DNA of 64,000 nucleotides from contig NC_039491.1 of assembly GCF_003590095.1 (NCBI RefSeq), positions 2,852,001-2,916,000 on the forward strand, written 5' to 3'. The translations under genes were made by a program, and so were the position numbers. Positions 25,701-40,700 of this stretch are shown one piece after another; the first letter of the stretch is position 1; every line of letters begins with the position of its first letter. This DNA comes from Trichoplusia ni (Eukaryota > Arthropoda > Insecta > Lepidoptera > Noctuidae). Below the pieces are notes generated by a model. The model saw only the letters and a list, made by a program, of their open reading frames with translations. It searched no databases and was not told where the DNA came from.

Positions 25701-28700
25701 AATTTTATAGAGTTTTATATTAAAAAAATGAGCTACAATTTTCTATCATTAGCTGTGTAGAAATGGCGACTAATTACGCAGTTGGAGCCAGTCGGGCAGT
25801 TGTTAGCTGACATAATGGACAGTGAACAGAGAGGCGCAGTGTGTCGGAGGATAAAGACTCTTGGGCTAAATGCACAAGGACTCGCGAGGGCTAGAACTAA
25901 CAGCCAGTGTCGTGGGAAAGCCCATAACCATAGCATAATAAAACATTTAACGTATTGCTCCTATTTTTTTCTACAAAGGAATAAACAGTTCCGTCCTTAT
26001 TCTTAGTATCCTCAAAGCGTAGACTCGAGATCCGATCTTTATGAGTATAATCTTCAGATTAACAATGTTATTCTGATCCAAACTTATTCAGTAGCCGCTC
26101 GGCTCGGAGTTATTTTCGTTCGTTGTGGTTTGCATATAATAACAAGATATTAAGTTTTATTTCTGTCCTTTATTGTCTGAACTATGCTAGGCACTGGATT
26201 AAAACAGAATTTCTAATTGAGACACGTAGCAAATATACAGGGACAGGGTTAGGTTTATTATGTTGTAAATGTGCGAGCAGTGGGAGCACGGTCATCGACC
26301 CCGCTGTAGCTACCATCCGGATCCATGCTCCAGGGCGGGCGGAGCGCGGCGGCCCGTCGCGTCGCCCGAAGTTAGGCGCCCTGCAAACATAAACAAACGT
26401 CTGAACATGCCTGATAGCTGCCACCGATGAATGGACAATCATTTGTATTTGGTGTTACGGCCCTATGCAAAAGAAATTATTAGAATTTCTACTCACACAA
26501 CATACTCTTATAATTTAAGTATGTTTTCTACATTCTTGATTCTATAACCAATGAACTCTTACTCGTATTCATATAAAGAAATGAATGTTCAATCCAAAAC
26601 GGCGTTATTTATCCATTGATCACACTAAATAGCCATTGTTGCGGGTAAAATACATTCATCGGACAGTGAGTGGTAACATAAATTGATTGATAATTGTCCG
26701 TCCGTGCAGCTGACGACACTTGGCTTTAATTTGTAACGCTTGCACAAGAATTACCTAATCGACCATACAATTATTTACCAAAACTTTATTGTTCGCAACA
26801 CTTCGTGTAAATCTTTAGTTACAAAACAACGGTAAACAGACTTTATCATGATTGTTTCTTACTGATAATATTGTGGTAATGTTATTGGCTTATATATAAA
26901 ATGATGCCACGTAAGGTATTTTTATCTAGGAGAAAATACGATGCTGTAAGAATAATTAGGTCAGCGGAACAACGGGGAGGGAGTTCACACGCTAGATAAC
27001 ACTGTTTTGATTTCCTGCAATGCTTGTATTATCTCTATTATTAATATCTACGTTGTGTAAACATAAATAATCTTTGTGCGGTTTGCGGCCAAGTTGGGCC
27101 AAGCTCCCTTTCATTGTAGATGTGGTAAGAGGCGACTGACGGATTATGTCAACGATCGGATATTTGTTAGTTTGCTGGAATATTATTTATTACCGTTCGA
27201 AGTTAATAACTCATCTAGGTATATGTTTATTTCGGCTGTGTGGAATACGAATTAGTGTCCTTAGGTTATTTACTCGTGTATGACAGTTTCTGGTGAGAAA
27301 ACCAAGGATATATTCTATTAACGTAAATAAAGTGTCCTTATGAAGAGAATCCTAAAATAATTATAATAAAAGCCAATCCATTCTTTATCACAATTTTAAT
27401 TTCCTGTGCATGTTTCAATTATTCTGTACAACAGCTTCACAAGTACTTGATAATAAAAATACTGTTTTTTTGACATTATTCACTGACGCACGCTTTTAAT
27501 AATGTATACTCGTTTCGCGAATGTTTCTACAATATTAACCGTACAATGCTATAGGGACCGTTTTGTGAGCAAAAGCAATTTGGTTCAGATATAATGTGTC
27601 GGGTACGAGTGGTCGTGAGCTCGCAGTCGCTGCCCAACGAAGGCAATTAGCGACACATGCCGTCGACACCGTCTTCTTATAAAAGAGCTCTCCAACTATT
27701 GCACCTCTCTTACAGTTACTAAACTGCTTGTATATTTTTCAACATGCTCTATTTTTCCTGCACTCAGTCCTTAACAACACGCGGAGATTAGTCAAAACGA
27801 AAGTTGTTTTTCATCAAAGCGAAACGAATTTAATCTATCACGGATCACGGTATTATCTTTACGTAACGACAGAAACTATCCACAATGTCGCCTGTGGCTA
27901 CCAATTACGTTTAGTTGTTTAACCAAACTTTCAACAAAGAAATGGGACGCGGTGGGGTTGGTTGGTGTCAGTTTAATTGGATGAGGGAGCTGCACAAATT
28001 CGCTCCACCAGCCACCCAGTTTATCAATTAGGTCGTATTGCACGGAAGTTTGGTCCCATCAGTGTTTATATTGTTCATTGATTGAGCAATTCTCGTATCC
28101 AGTTCATGCGGCTATTGTGTGACAAATCGAAACTCCACTCCTCATTTTAGAATTTAGAAAGATGCTTTATTGAATTGATTTGTATTGTCAGATATGTTTT
28201 GTTTGAAAGCAATCTTGGTCAATGTTTGTTGATCCGTTTATTACCGTGACATTATAGCAATACTTTGCACGTAAAGGGAAACTGAATACCGAAGTCTAGC
28301 CACCTGATCAAATGATGTTTACACGCGTGTTAGTATTTCAATTCGTCGATAAACTATTAAACTGCTTTAGTGTATTGAAGTTCCGTTCAAGTAGGGAAAG
28401 CTTGTATCGACGTAACTGGTCGCTAAGTAATTGGTCTCGTCCCTTGAGTATTCCTCCGCTTTATAGCTTGTTTTGTGCTGTTAACGAAAGTACTTTCTGA
28501 CGGTCAACTAATTAGATTTCCCTGACTGGTAACGAAAAATTTGATTTGTTTTTTCATCATCAATTTGTGTTATTTTACTCCACGGTCTACTTATTATTCG
28601 TATTCCACAGTTCATACATAAAGCGACACTGTCCTATTTTTAAATAAAATCTTCAATTTCGCGGTTTATTTGTAAAGCTTCCATTGTTTGGTAAATAAAA

Positions 28701-31700
28701 TGTTTGTGTATTAGAACAAAACCCATTTCCATTGTTGCCATTATACTGGCCGTGTGGAGGGCGAAAGCATTACATATTTAAAGATTGGCATAAGGCACAA
28801 AAGTAGTAAGTAAGAGCATGCCCCTCGTTAACGAGCATCGTTATGTTTAGCGATCCATTTCCTTCAGTTGACTACAATAACTTGTGCAAAGACGATAAAC
28901 GATAAAATGGAAATAAAATGAGCTTAAAGTGCTTTAACACAAAGCGTGCTCCTTTTATTTTGACATTTATTATATCGTCATATTTTTATAGCCAGTGGCC
29001 GTCCATAAAATCAGGACTAGATCAGTACTCGAGTAAACAATGAAGAATGATTATCATCATAAAACGGGATTGATAATTAATTGTTCAGGGTAAAAAATAT
29101 ATTTTTTGACGTATCACGGCGTTTCAGGTATTGTCAGTAAAAGTCTGACACTACCCATTTCCTTCCCCGAGGGAGTGGAAGAAGAATGAAGATTCCCCCG
29201 CCTTACTAAAACAAAAAAGGATTAAAAATTATTTTAGATAGTTTATTTTTATTAGTTTATGTTTATTTTGAGTTAAAGAATGTTTTGCAATGCCTATCAA
29301 AAACTCTCCGACACAAACATTCTTACATCGATGACAACGTTTCATTAATGACATTTCATGTATAAAGTCATTGTTACTGTTCTCGTTAGTCTAGCATTAG
29401 ATTGGTTTATTTCGCTTAATGAATACCGAACTACTTGAATGTTTTTCCCCATTATGTTACAAACAATGAATTATGAAATACGTTAATGACCTTTAAATCA
29501 GTTGGTATGTTTGTAGTAGCTATTACTTGTAACTTGTCATTTTGTTAGACTTATAAAAAAATAAGGAGATTTTACTAAAGGAATCTTAATAGCCCGTCAA
29601 ACTACAAGGTAATTCTTTGAATTACAATGACATTGAAATATGAATCTGAAGGAAAATAATAGTCTAACTATAGCTGAATAATATAAGTTATCATTATAGT
29701 CCTTGCTTTATCTGCAATACTAACCCCAGCCACACATACCTAATACCCAAGTTAAGTTTTAATGTAAACATCCTGGTACCGTAACTTTCACAATCATACT
29801 TATTATGATGAACGACATTCATTAGTCACCTGATCACGGGCACGTACGACACCTGTCGTACAAAATGTTTAGGTAGGGGTAGTCTATGAGGGACATTTAC
29901 ATCAACGTGATTACTTAACGTTAATACCTCAAAACGCGTGATATAACTGTGTACGGCCAATTCTGGCGACAGCAAAGTTAAGGCCTCACGCAGAACAAAG
30001 TTTGGAACACCGAGGGACAGGCGAGTAATCCATAAATCCCTTGGAGAGTCCTCCGTAGGTACTTTCACTTCTGATAATATAGGGTCGTCACGTTGCAACC
30101 CAGGGACTTGTATGGCGAAGGCTCCAATTTTTGATATATTTTATGGTTTGCAGATGTAATGAAGCGAAGTATTAACTTATAGCTTTTCTTTTGTTGGTCG
30201 TTTCAGTTTATTCTTACAGTTATCGTAAATTAGTAAATATATTGGACATGTTTAAATATATATTTAAGCTTGTAGAGGAATATTTTAAGCTTCAAATTAA
30301 GGCTTCTTTGTTTACTAGTGTTGAGTTCGTTTCGTATTGTCAACTGCATGCTGTTTTTAATCTGCTTTTGGATTCAACTGAATTTAAGTCAATTCGACTT
30401 AAATTCAGTTTAATTAAACATTACTCATAATATACCATGTTCATGTTTAACCATATCTTCTTAGTCACCAGTCATTGAGTAGTTCGTACGTAGTATTCTC
30501 ATTGGACAGAGAGCACGCACACGAGGACCGTCAATAATGTAGTAGTAGAAGCCTTCTTAAAGGGAAGGGATAATCTTAGAACAAAATATATATATTTACT
30601 CTAGCTTTATTCGTAGGACATGAGCATTTACTATATTTTCCTTTATGTGCGAGAAACTTTCCTAAATCATTATATTTTGTTGACTGCTTGCGCTTATAAT
30701 TTTCATTAGTAATTGATCTTCTAAACTTTCCTTCGATCTTTTATGTATTTGCTTCCTACAACGCGGTAACAAAGAAATTTTATTAGCATTGATTTGAAAA
30801 TTGGAGACTTCATTGAAAATGAAATATATTAGACGGTATTGAGTTAGTTTCAATGGTGACAAAAAGTGCAGAGAACTATGAATAGTACTGTATAATACAG
30901 CACACTTTAATTGCTTCTTTATACGTATAACTTTCATTATTATACATAGTATAGCTGTGAGCTTATCTGAGACAAGCTCAAACGCATCTTCTTGGAGATT
31001 AGGTCCATGATGTAGCTTATGTTTAGAGCTAGAAAAATCTTTAAACTTGTCTCCAGCTGTAATAGGTTACACCACAATGATTTGCGTAAATCATTGTAAT
31101 TAAAAATATCGTCGCCCTATTTTTGATCGAGTGCCTTTTTTTGTAAATTTTCCCTTTTTATCCGGATCTATTTTTGTTACCCGTGGAAATGTAGGTTAAA
31201 GGATTGTTCTTTGTTCAATTCGAATTCATTTTCTATTATGTAAATAAAAGCGCAATTTACGATTGTGTTTAATTTATATAAAAAAAACATAGGTATTTGA
31301 TTTATAAAAGTTTTATTTCCCAGACTAATGGCAATTATTTTGAGAAAGTTATTTCATCGTATGACTTCTATAAATTAACTTTGCTCTCAACCAAGTTGGC
31401 AAAAGCTATTAAGACATTCGTTAAACTTTGAGTCCTTAGTGCGTAACTCCTTGTTCATTTGTCAAGTTACAGCCATATAAACACTAACGTATGCTCAAAG
31501 TTTTACTCCCACTGTTGGTTTTAGACTCTTAGAGGCTGACTAGCGACAGCCCCATTTTTGTGATCATAGTATTTAAAATTTGTGAAATGTTCTTCATTTT
31601 ACTTTATGCAGGCTGCGATCTGTTTCCGTCTATATACATACAGCCTTGTCTACGTCATAAAAGAATTACGAACTACATTGCAAACATGTGAAAGTAAAGC

Positions 31701-34700
31701 AAAGGCTAGTTTAATAATGTTGTTCCAATTAATGAGATAGCGATCTTACTTCAGAATAATCATCGCATCAATCATAGAGATCAGTAAACCCTAAAGCTAA
31801 CTTTCGCTTGTGCGTTAATTCAAGTAATCATTGCTTTGTTTTTTTTTATTTTCTTATACTCGAGTTTATATTGAAGTCAACCGCTTGCTTGGGAGCGTGA
31901 CAGTACTTCACGGCTTAGAGTGTCGTCTTTCTTCCACAACTGCAATATTATTACAATAAAATGCAATGGTTGGTGATCAGACATAGGCCCTCAGTGGATA
32001 TACTTTTATTTATATTTCAATCCTTTATTTCAAGATGGGTAAACCGTAAAGTTCATTTTTATTAATTCGTCTCTGCCTTTAGTCACTTTGTGTGCTTGAT
32101 TGTAAGAACTAACGAGTCACGAGTACACTTTGCGTTTTTTGATATTTGCTAAAGAGCAAGGCCGATGTTATGGGCCCAGTAGTATTTTGACTTGCCGTGC
32201 CTTGACTGCGCAAATAAATGCCGAATGTAGCGTTTTCGGCAAAAGTGAATCTTATTGTAAATAACTTTCACAATCAGTTAATATTTTGTACACAATGATT
32301 CACCCACTGCAGATCTGTAATTACGTATCAGGAAAACCCAATGGTAGTGCTAGTGTTATATCATGATGCATACTATCTTCATTCTCGACGGGATTTCCCT
32401 TTTTTGTTTTGAGAATAAAATTGTTCTCTAAACATACAGGTTTTAACATGTATGTCAACTTTATTATAAACCTAAAGTTCAAAGTCTATCTCGATAATTT
32501 TATTAACTGTGTGCAACACTGCAATTAGTATGTAATTATAAATTATCCAAGGTAAGACATTGTATGCGTGATGCTTAAATGCATAACAATGTCTATAGCC
32601 CGCTTTAAATCACTCACGCACTCATTGCTAAAGTATTTCAATACTTCGCAACTAGTCCACCCTTGAATACAATTAGTTTTGTTTCCTTTTGTTGATACGT
32701 ACATACAACTTGCGTGGGAATCCAGACAACTGATATGATCATTGTTATTTTTATTTAAAACACAGTTTTTTGTTCGTTTATGTAGTCATATACACAATAG
32801 AAAATATAAAGTTAGGTAAATGGACGTTTATAGCACTTTAGTGAGATGTAATTCTATGAACGAGGAACCTGCGTGAACATCAAATGATAACAGACATGAA
32901 AAGCTATAAGTAAAGGCTTTACAAATAATAAAAGTAACATCATATATCAAGTAGCGCTTTCGCTAAGTCTAGAAAAATGGTCGATTAGGGAATTAAATCA
33001 GGCAGTGTGGTGGCCTGGCTTGATAATCGCGTCCAGAGCACGGCTGGCGGTCCTGTCCCACTGACCTAGTGACACGGTACCTATTGCCCAAAGCAAAAAG
33101 CTTTACTTGGTACTGTTCGTACGCCTGAACAAATAAACGCGTATGTAAGTGTAGGTACTATGAACGGCAAACCGCAAAGTCACGCTGTAAAAACTTTGAT
33201 AAATCATTATGTATTTCATAAATAAACAGTGCATGATTATGTTTGTGCGAGTTCACAAAATTTAAATGCTACTTTAACTACTTTATTTGTCTATGCATAT
33301 TTTTATTTAAAGAGGACGCGTCCTGAAAAAAGTAGTAACATATCTACATATATTATGTCATTCTCGTTTTATACTTTCCTTAATAATTTGGGTACATTCC
33401 TCCTCAATAATTAGGATTAGTTTTTTACTTTATCCTTTTTACAAGGTGTACACCAACATAATAATTTACTTATTTTATTTAAAGGATTCTTTATTTCTGA
33501 TTCTCCGTAGAAATGAATACGATCTAATGTATCAACAGGATGGCTGACAAGCGTCGCATTTTATTTGCGTACATACAAGGGAATCAATTTCAGATGGCAC
33601 GTTAAATAAATCCGACGCGTCTCACGCTGTCTCGCATTCAGATTGCATTCAGCTGCAGCTCCCTCGTAACTTATGTCCCGCTACCCATCGCATAGCAAAC
33701 AAATACCAGTTCCGTACAATTTCTCTGTGTCGAAAACTAGTTTCCACTTTTCTCAAATCGCTTTAATCCTATTCCCAATATCAAGTTGTTCATGTCGCTT
33801 CGGGTTGCATTTTCTCGAAATGGAGGCCTAACGAGAACGTATAGGCTATTTATTTGCTCCGAGCTTCCTACGTGCCCGATGCGCTCGCCACGTAACAACT
33901 TCCATATCCAGTGCTGGACACCTTGTACATAATAAATGTTGTGTACAATACACCACACAATGGCAGAATATAAATAACTGACCGAAGTAGGAGACCGGAG
34001 GCATATTGTTCTAGCTGGCATGTACTTTAAGTACGCAGGTACTTGCAATGGCTTTAATGACCCCTTAGTCTAATGGCATGACCAGGCGTGTGTTAGTAGT
34101 ATTCTAATGCACATAGGTGATATTTCATTAATTATATCTTCTTTAATTAAACGGTAAGACTTTTAGTAAAATACTATACCGCTAATATGTTAGCCCTCTT
34201 AAATCAGTAAAAAGTTTATAATTAAAGTTCGAATATTTATCACTAAGAAAATCGAATCTTAGTGGATGGCGTTTAATCAAAGTGTAGGAGTTAGCAAGCA
34301 GTAAAGTGATGTGTGCTCTGTCTGTTAAATTGTCGACTAGGGACAAGACGAACTTGTTCGTAACCACCCCAATATAAATTAAAAGAACTTACATAAAATC
34401 CGGACGTGGCTTGAACGAACATCCTTTTAATCTAATAGAAATGCTACAGGTAATGCTGTATGCTCTATCACAAGAAAGATTGTATTATATCAAAGGTTGG
34501 ACTGACCGTGGTGGCAAGCAGTCACTGCTTCCGACCACGGCCAGTGCAAACCTGATCGAAACGTTAAGCCATCAAAGGTAAATTAATGTTCGCGATAATT
34601 TCCCGTTTACGTAATATAATATTTAAACATGGAACACAGTTAGTTCACAAGCTATGATTGCATTATTTTTCACATTAAAAACTAGTAACTCGATTACATC

Positions 34701-37700
34701 ATAAACTCCACGGTTTTATGCTTTTTATTATTACGTTTTTATAAATAATAAAGAAATCTTTTTTATTATTTTTTTGGCGGTGTAACAAAAGTTATCTGTC
34801 AAGTATATGATGAACCAGACACATTTACCTAAAGCGTATAATATAATTATAAAAGGATCTGGTATTTAACTTAAACCTTCAAGTCTAAAACAAATCTAAT
34901 TACAAGGTTTCTAATAAAAGATTAAAATTATGCCTAATTTTATGATGATAGTAAATTGAATAGCATTTTTTACCAACCATAGGGATTAAACTTTTTTGAA
35001 ATCTACGTAGTCAGTCTCTGCGGGCATCCCTTTTGTCCTATTTCTCAGTCAGTAGTCCGTATCTACTTTATCTTTGTCTGGTCTTTATTCTTGCTTACGG
35101 ATAAAAGCTTTTATACTTGGGTCCGTTTTAATGTCCTTTTTTCTTTTCAGCTTCTCGTCGTCGTCTGAACGAGTACATCGAGCACTACGAGGCGTTGGAC
35201 TACGACCCCGATACGTTGCACGCGCAGCACTTGCGTGCCCGACGCTCAATAGATGCGCCATCAGACTTGCGACTCAAGTTCCGCGCGCACGGAAGGAGTT
35301 TTCACCTGCGATTGCGGCGCGACTTGTCCGCTTTCAGCGAAGACTTTAAAGTAAGTAATGCCACCTGGTTTAAAACTTAAATGTCGTTCGCCTTATGTAA
35401 CATGTCAGCAAATTTATTTCCTCCTATGTGCAGATTGAGGGCACTAAAGGGCAGCTACATGAAGTCGACACATCACACATTTATCACGGAGAGTTGGCTG
35501 GTAAGTAGCTTTGTAAAATTTCGAATTAATTGAGATTAGGTTCATACTATCAATAGTTTAGGTCTTATTATCTCGTCCTAGAGAAAAAACATATATTAAA
35601 AAAATAATATGCAGACATTTAATCTTCGGGAATGGTTTAGTGAAAATTAGAAGGGATTCATCAGTTTCTAATACGTAGAGAACAACCAGTTGTTTGCCAT
35701 AAATACATGAAAATATCCGGTTTAACTCTGAACAATTGCCACCTGCGCTCTCTTTCGATATATTTAAGTCTTTGCTTTCAAGTAAGTCGTAGGTAAGGTT
35801 TTTTTTTAACACGAAATGTAGACTATTTTTTTTTGTTATGCTGACTTGTTACTAAAGTCAATTGATTTCGAAACAAGCTTAAAGCTTTTAAAAATTAACT
35901 CAACTTAATAAAAAGTACATTGTGACGTCAGGTATAGGTTAAGGTGTTTAGTGTAGAACTGAGCACACACGTACTGAAAAGACAGCTCCAACTTTGTAGG
36001 TGGCATGTGGCGGACTGACAGCCACAACTCGGGACACTCCCATTGTACACCCGGAGCCGAGAACAGCGACGTTATCTGCACCCAAGATAGACGCTATTGT
36101 TTGTCCTCACCCCGAGGGAAAATTTAATAAGTCCTCGCTCGGAGTATGTCGACCGCGATTGTGTTTCTCTTTAATCAAACAAAAGCCGAACGCTAACTCT
36201 CGGTTCGCATCTGCCCACGCTTGCAACCTTGCCGCTCTCGCAACCGACTCGCGCCCCGCGAACCCAAAGCTTCTCTCGTTTCCTACATTAATAATTCCTT
36301 GAGAGCACTAAAACATATTTCTTTTCGCAATTACTGGCGGGATGGCGTCAAAGTCCTGGCTAATTGGGAGCTTTTGGTGGCCACTCGACTTTTAATGTTG
36401 GCAAGCGGAGGCCGCGCCGATGGGTAGACGCTCCGCTGGCTTAACTACGCTTCGCTATGTAAATAATTACACTGTTGAAAATTTCGCCCCGCATTCCTGG
36501 TCTGCTAAAGAAATGATCAAAGGAGATTCATAACATTTTTAGCGCACTATAAGATGTTTTTTTTTAATGGCGTTTAAAAATAGTCTTAAATTGGCTTCAA
36601 TGCCCTTTATTATGAAAGTTCCTTTAGGTTAGGTTAGTTGGTTATCGGTGAAAAATGTTGTGCGATCCTGATGCGTATCGACACCGCGGTGCGGGTTCGA
36701 CTTGGAGTTCGGGTGCGGGTGTTATGATGGTGAAAGTTTGGAACAGTGTAAATGGATAAAGTTGCGGAGGGCGGCGCGGCATCGATCGCAGTTCGTCGCC
36801 CTACTTACAGCGGTCTCCGCTGCACTTAGTCGTCGAGTTGCAACCTACGTTTTGCATGCACAACCCACGGTGTCCACATATTTCTAAACAATGATTACAC
36901 GGTTAACTGACTTTACCAACAATAGACTAGGAGGAATTCGATTGAGAGCCATGTTATTTAATGCTCCATGTTTTTTCTTAAACCATTGAAAAAGTAAGAT
37001 AATAACGGTTTTTTCCTGGGAAATATAAAAAAGTATCTTTCGATTAATTTTCTCTAGAAAATTGTTCTATCTGTTGCGTACTCAAACGCTACCGCTTCTT
37101 TTAACGGATTTCTGTATTCATATTTTAGTGTCAATAAATTGTACGTCTTTAGACTATGAATGTTTTCAACAATCAAATACAAAACAAATAATAAAATTCT
37201 ACAACACTATAAAATACAGTGTCTATTTAGGTCGCCCATTGAAAATTCAACGAACGAGTAAACATTGCGTAAACAAAGAATATTATACGTGAACTATTTC
37301 TAGGAAATACTCACTTTCGTTGAGTACAACAATAGATGCTGTTGTGAAACGTGAATAGTCACTCGGTTGATATAAAATTTACTTGAATGATAAAATAAGA
37401 GCGGAGCAGTGCACTTGACTTCAGAAAAAGTGCTCGAGTTTTTCAGCCGCGCTTCGCACTTGAATTTTACTGAAAAACATTCGGAGCTCCGCGGTTAGTG
37501 CGGAAAACATTTCACGTTACTTCCGTACTTCCCAAATCGCTCGTAATTGTATGTGCACTGTGTGACCGGGATTGTATAGGACAGGATATTATATAGATAT
37601 TTAAAAAAATGTAAGTCAGACTATAAACGCATATCTTTTTCGTTCATTAGATAAAGAAAGCAGTGAATCACAATATTCTAGCTACGAAAGAGACAGAAAA

Positions 37701-40700
37701 ACAAATTAAATTTGAACAGAGCAGAACGAATACGATAAGTTAAAAATCTTTATACCATCCTCCCTTTTTGATCCCATTCCTACATTTGTTTGTTTAAACA
37801 ACAGTTTGATTCCATGTATTTTTTGTCATATTCTAGGTACACTGCACTTATAACATTATAACCTAAATCCTTATTTGAGCGTTGCCAAAAATATATTACA
37901 AATTCATTTGACAACAACATCTGTTCTTACATCTGCAGTATCAATTATGTCAATGAAAGTAAATATAACACTTGTGTTGGCGATAATTTCCAAGAATATT
38001 GAACGTTTATCAGTTTATATCGGTGCTTCATTCCCCAAGTTTACCGTTCTCGGAACGACTGCAGTGACTGTCTTCGATTCAATACTTCATTGTCTCGACA
38101 GAATTGGTGTGAACCTTGTATATTGTTACTGTAAATAATATGTACTTAATATTTTTTTAATGTTCATGTGATTTAATAAAGGACAAAAATAGTGTATAAC
38201 TTGTCTTGCCCCTTAATGTTTAAGATAGGTGGTATTCTATTCTAAAATCATATATTTTGTGTAGATACTGTGAAAACGAAAATAACGCTTGACCGCTTTA
38301 TGTTCGGTGGTTCAAGGCACTAAAAATATACCAGTAATTTTCTGTATGAAGGATCATAGAAAACACAATAACATAACAAGTGCAATACGCCATTACGAAT
38401 AAACTGTTATACCATTTGTCATTTGTTACAATATAATTCCATTAACGCTGGGGAATATAATTTTCTATTAAACCTACAGTCACCGACAGCAGTTAACCGT
38501 GCAATCAATTTGAACGCACCGCGCTAGCACCTGCATGTTCCACGAGGAAGGGACACCGAACAAATGTACGCCTTCATGGATGTAATTGCAACGTTCAATT
38601 TACGTACAATACACCACCGGCCCCCATTAGTGTACGAGTACTGTATGAGTCACCAGTCACTAGCTATCATTATTAATATCCCTCTGATAACTATAACTAA
38701 CGTGGTTGTGACACGACACCGTTTAATCGTTTTGTGGAAGTTCCAACATTATCGTAAGAGCAGTAATTGAGGTTCGGGTGACTGAGACCGATATCGCTAA
38801 GCTGTGAGGTAAAGCATTCGGTAGCCGGATTACCTATGCTGCATAACTTACATTACATAACCGGTCGGTTTTCGAGTTGGAACGTAAACCTGATACTAGG
38901 AAGGACTTCTTACTTCAATAACTTGCCGTTTATTGTCCTTAGTCAACAATGGATTTATTGTTTTTATATTGGTCTGAAATGTTGAACGGCGTTTTATTTT
39001 AGATATGATTTTAAATGGTCGTTATGCATATCTTGACTCTTTGCAAATGTTTTGACAAACTTAACGCAAAACATGATTGAAAAATAAGTTATATATATAA
39101 GTAATAAGCTATATACTTCAAAATATTATTTTTCCATTTTGTTTTCTGGTTAATTTGTGCATCATTATAATAATTGAGCTTTTTGCAGATAATGTTTATG
39201 CCGGCAAATTACGTACTTATGTATATTAACTACCTTTAGAACCACTGTACAAACTAACCCTTTATTTGTTTACGCAGATGATCCACAGTCGACGGTGTTC
39301 GGTTCGGTGACGGACGGTGTCTTCGAAGGGAAGATCGTAGCGAGCGATGGTTCGTTCTATGTGGAACATGCCCGTCGATACTTCCCTCCTAATGGGACGC
39401 GAACCCGTGTCCACTCGGTGATCTACCGAGAGGGTGACGTCAACGACCCGTACGCTCATCGAAGACATGGTGAGTACAGCCATACTCTGAAAATATTACA
39501 TATAGTATTCAATAAAACAGCCTACTATTATACTGTTCGTATTCGTATGAGGCACAAGGTGAGTCGAGAGTCGGAGACACACAGTTACTTGTAAGTTCGT
39601 ACCAATTTTACAATCAACTCGGTTGCGATTTCATCTACATTGATAAAGATCACTTTCTGGATGTAGAAGCAACCTGGACAACATGCAGTGAAATAATTAA
39701 ATTCAGCGGGTCTCATATATACATCTCGATTAAAGATTCATAATCAGGATATAAACGGAAAGAATATTATGATTCATAATTCTAAACCATGCTTTTGGTG
39801 CAAGAAAAATCCGATTATCGTGTAGTTTCCTACATACTATACGCTATTTTATGAGTCGTATCAAATGAAGTAATCAAGTTTTACGGTTTTAATCCCATTA
39901 AGGTATGTACAATTAGGTTGCTTCGCAGAGGTGCAATAACAAAATTAACTGTGTAGAAATTTGTAACTACACGTGGTGTTTGTGGAGTCGGGAGTTGAGG
40001 GAGAGGCGAGTCGCGTGGAAGTTTCGCCACAGTATGTCGCGCGGCAAATGGATTGCAACGCAAGGTCGTTTAACAAAGTTTAATCCCATTTGCTCGGCGC
40101 GCTGTCACCGGCTGATTGCAGCACCGCTTGCATCGGAAAATTCGCATAATTTATAACGGAACATTCAACTCGTTCATTGGCCGACGACTCAGTCATAAAT
40201 TCATTCAGAGGCAGTCGACTTTAATTCCCCATGACGAGCTTAATAAACTTTAAATCATATTTTATCGTTGTGTAGATGAAATTTGGCACGGTTCACAATG
40301 TCATCAAACCAGACTAAATTCCACGTTACATATTCATTCGTCCGTAGGCTGCGCTGGAATGGTAATTTCGCGTCAACAACACCGCCCCGCCTGCCGAGTT
40401 TGCATTTTTGCCGTTTCAACTGTTGTAGATGCAATATCATTGCGCGGTCGTAGTACACTCACCCATCTGAATGTAAAACTGATGTATTAAATAAACACGA
40501 CCCCTCTTTCGACATTGCTTTTGAATTCAGACAAAATAACCATTTTAAACAAGTATGAGTAACGACACTGCGTTGCAGGGTAATAATAAAATCCGTTTTT
40601 ATGGTTCCGTTGTAAAACAAGCAACCCTATACCCTCACATGTCCGTTTGTCACAGAAATTTATTTCACATTTTTCCCCTAGCGAAGCATGCCGAGCGTAC

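Larger units (their letters stand above)
13780..35150 (+). other. kuz: kuz intron 1 (21.4 kb)
   Basis: The largest intron in the window. No nested gene was supported: all open frames are under about 105 codons and lack recognisable domains. Items annotated separately are a Helitron-type end near 16094, a GC-rich island at 19590-19880, hairpins at 24458, 29844, 30376 and 34501, an intronic TATA motif at 27678, a repeat fragment at 29110-29215 and a possible recursive splice site at 18731. Smaller GC-rich patches lie at about 23020-23110, 26265-26400 and 33000-33075. The rest is AT-rich with no signal I can read. Confidence 0.7.

Noticed and set aside
29826..30098. 90-codon minus-strand open frame near a short palindrome
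   Set aside because: No recognisable domain. It could be old element debris, but nothing supports a gene.
33737..34048. 103-codon minus-strand open frame in kuz intron 1
   Set aside because: No domain, start context or splice partners recognised.
36000..36302. 100-codon open frame in kuz intron 3
   Set aside because: No matching splice phase, no domain and no codon bias; probably a by-product of local GC richness.
36694..36700. GGTTCGA, like the internal promoter of a tRNA or SINE
   Set aside because: No matching A-box or cloverleaf arms could be placed around it.
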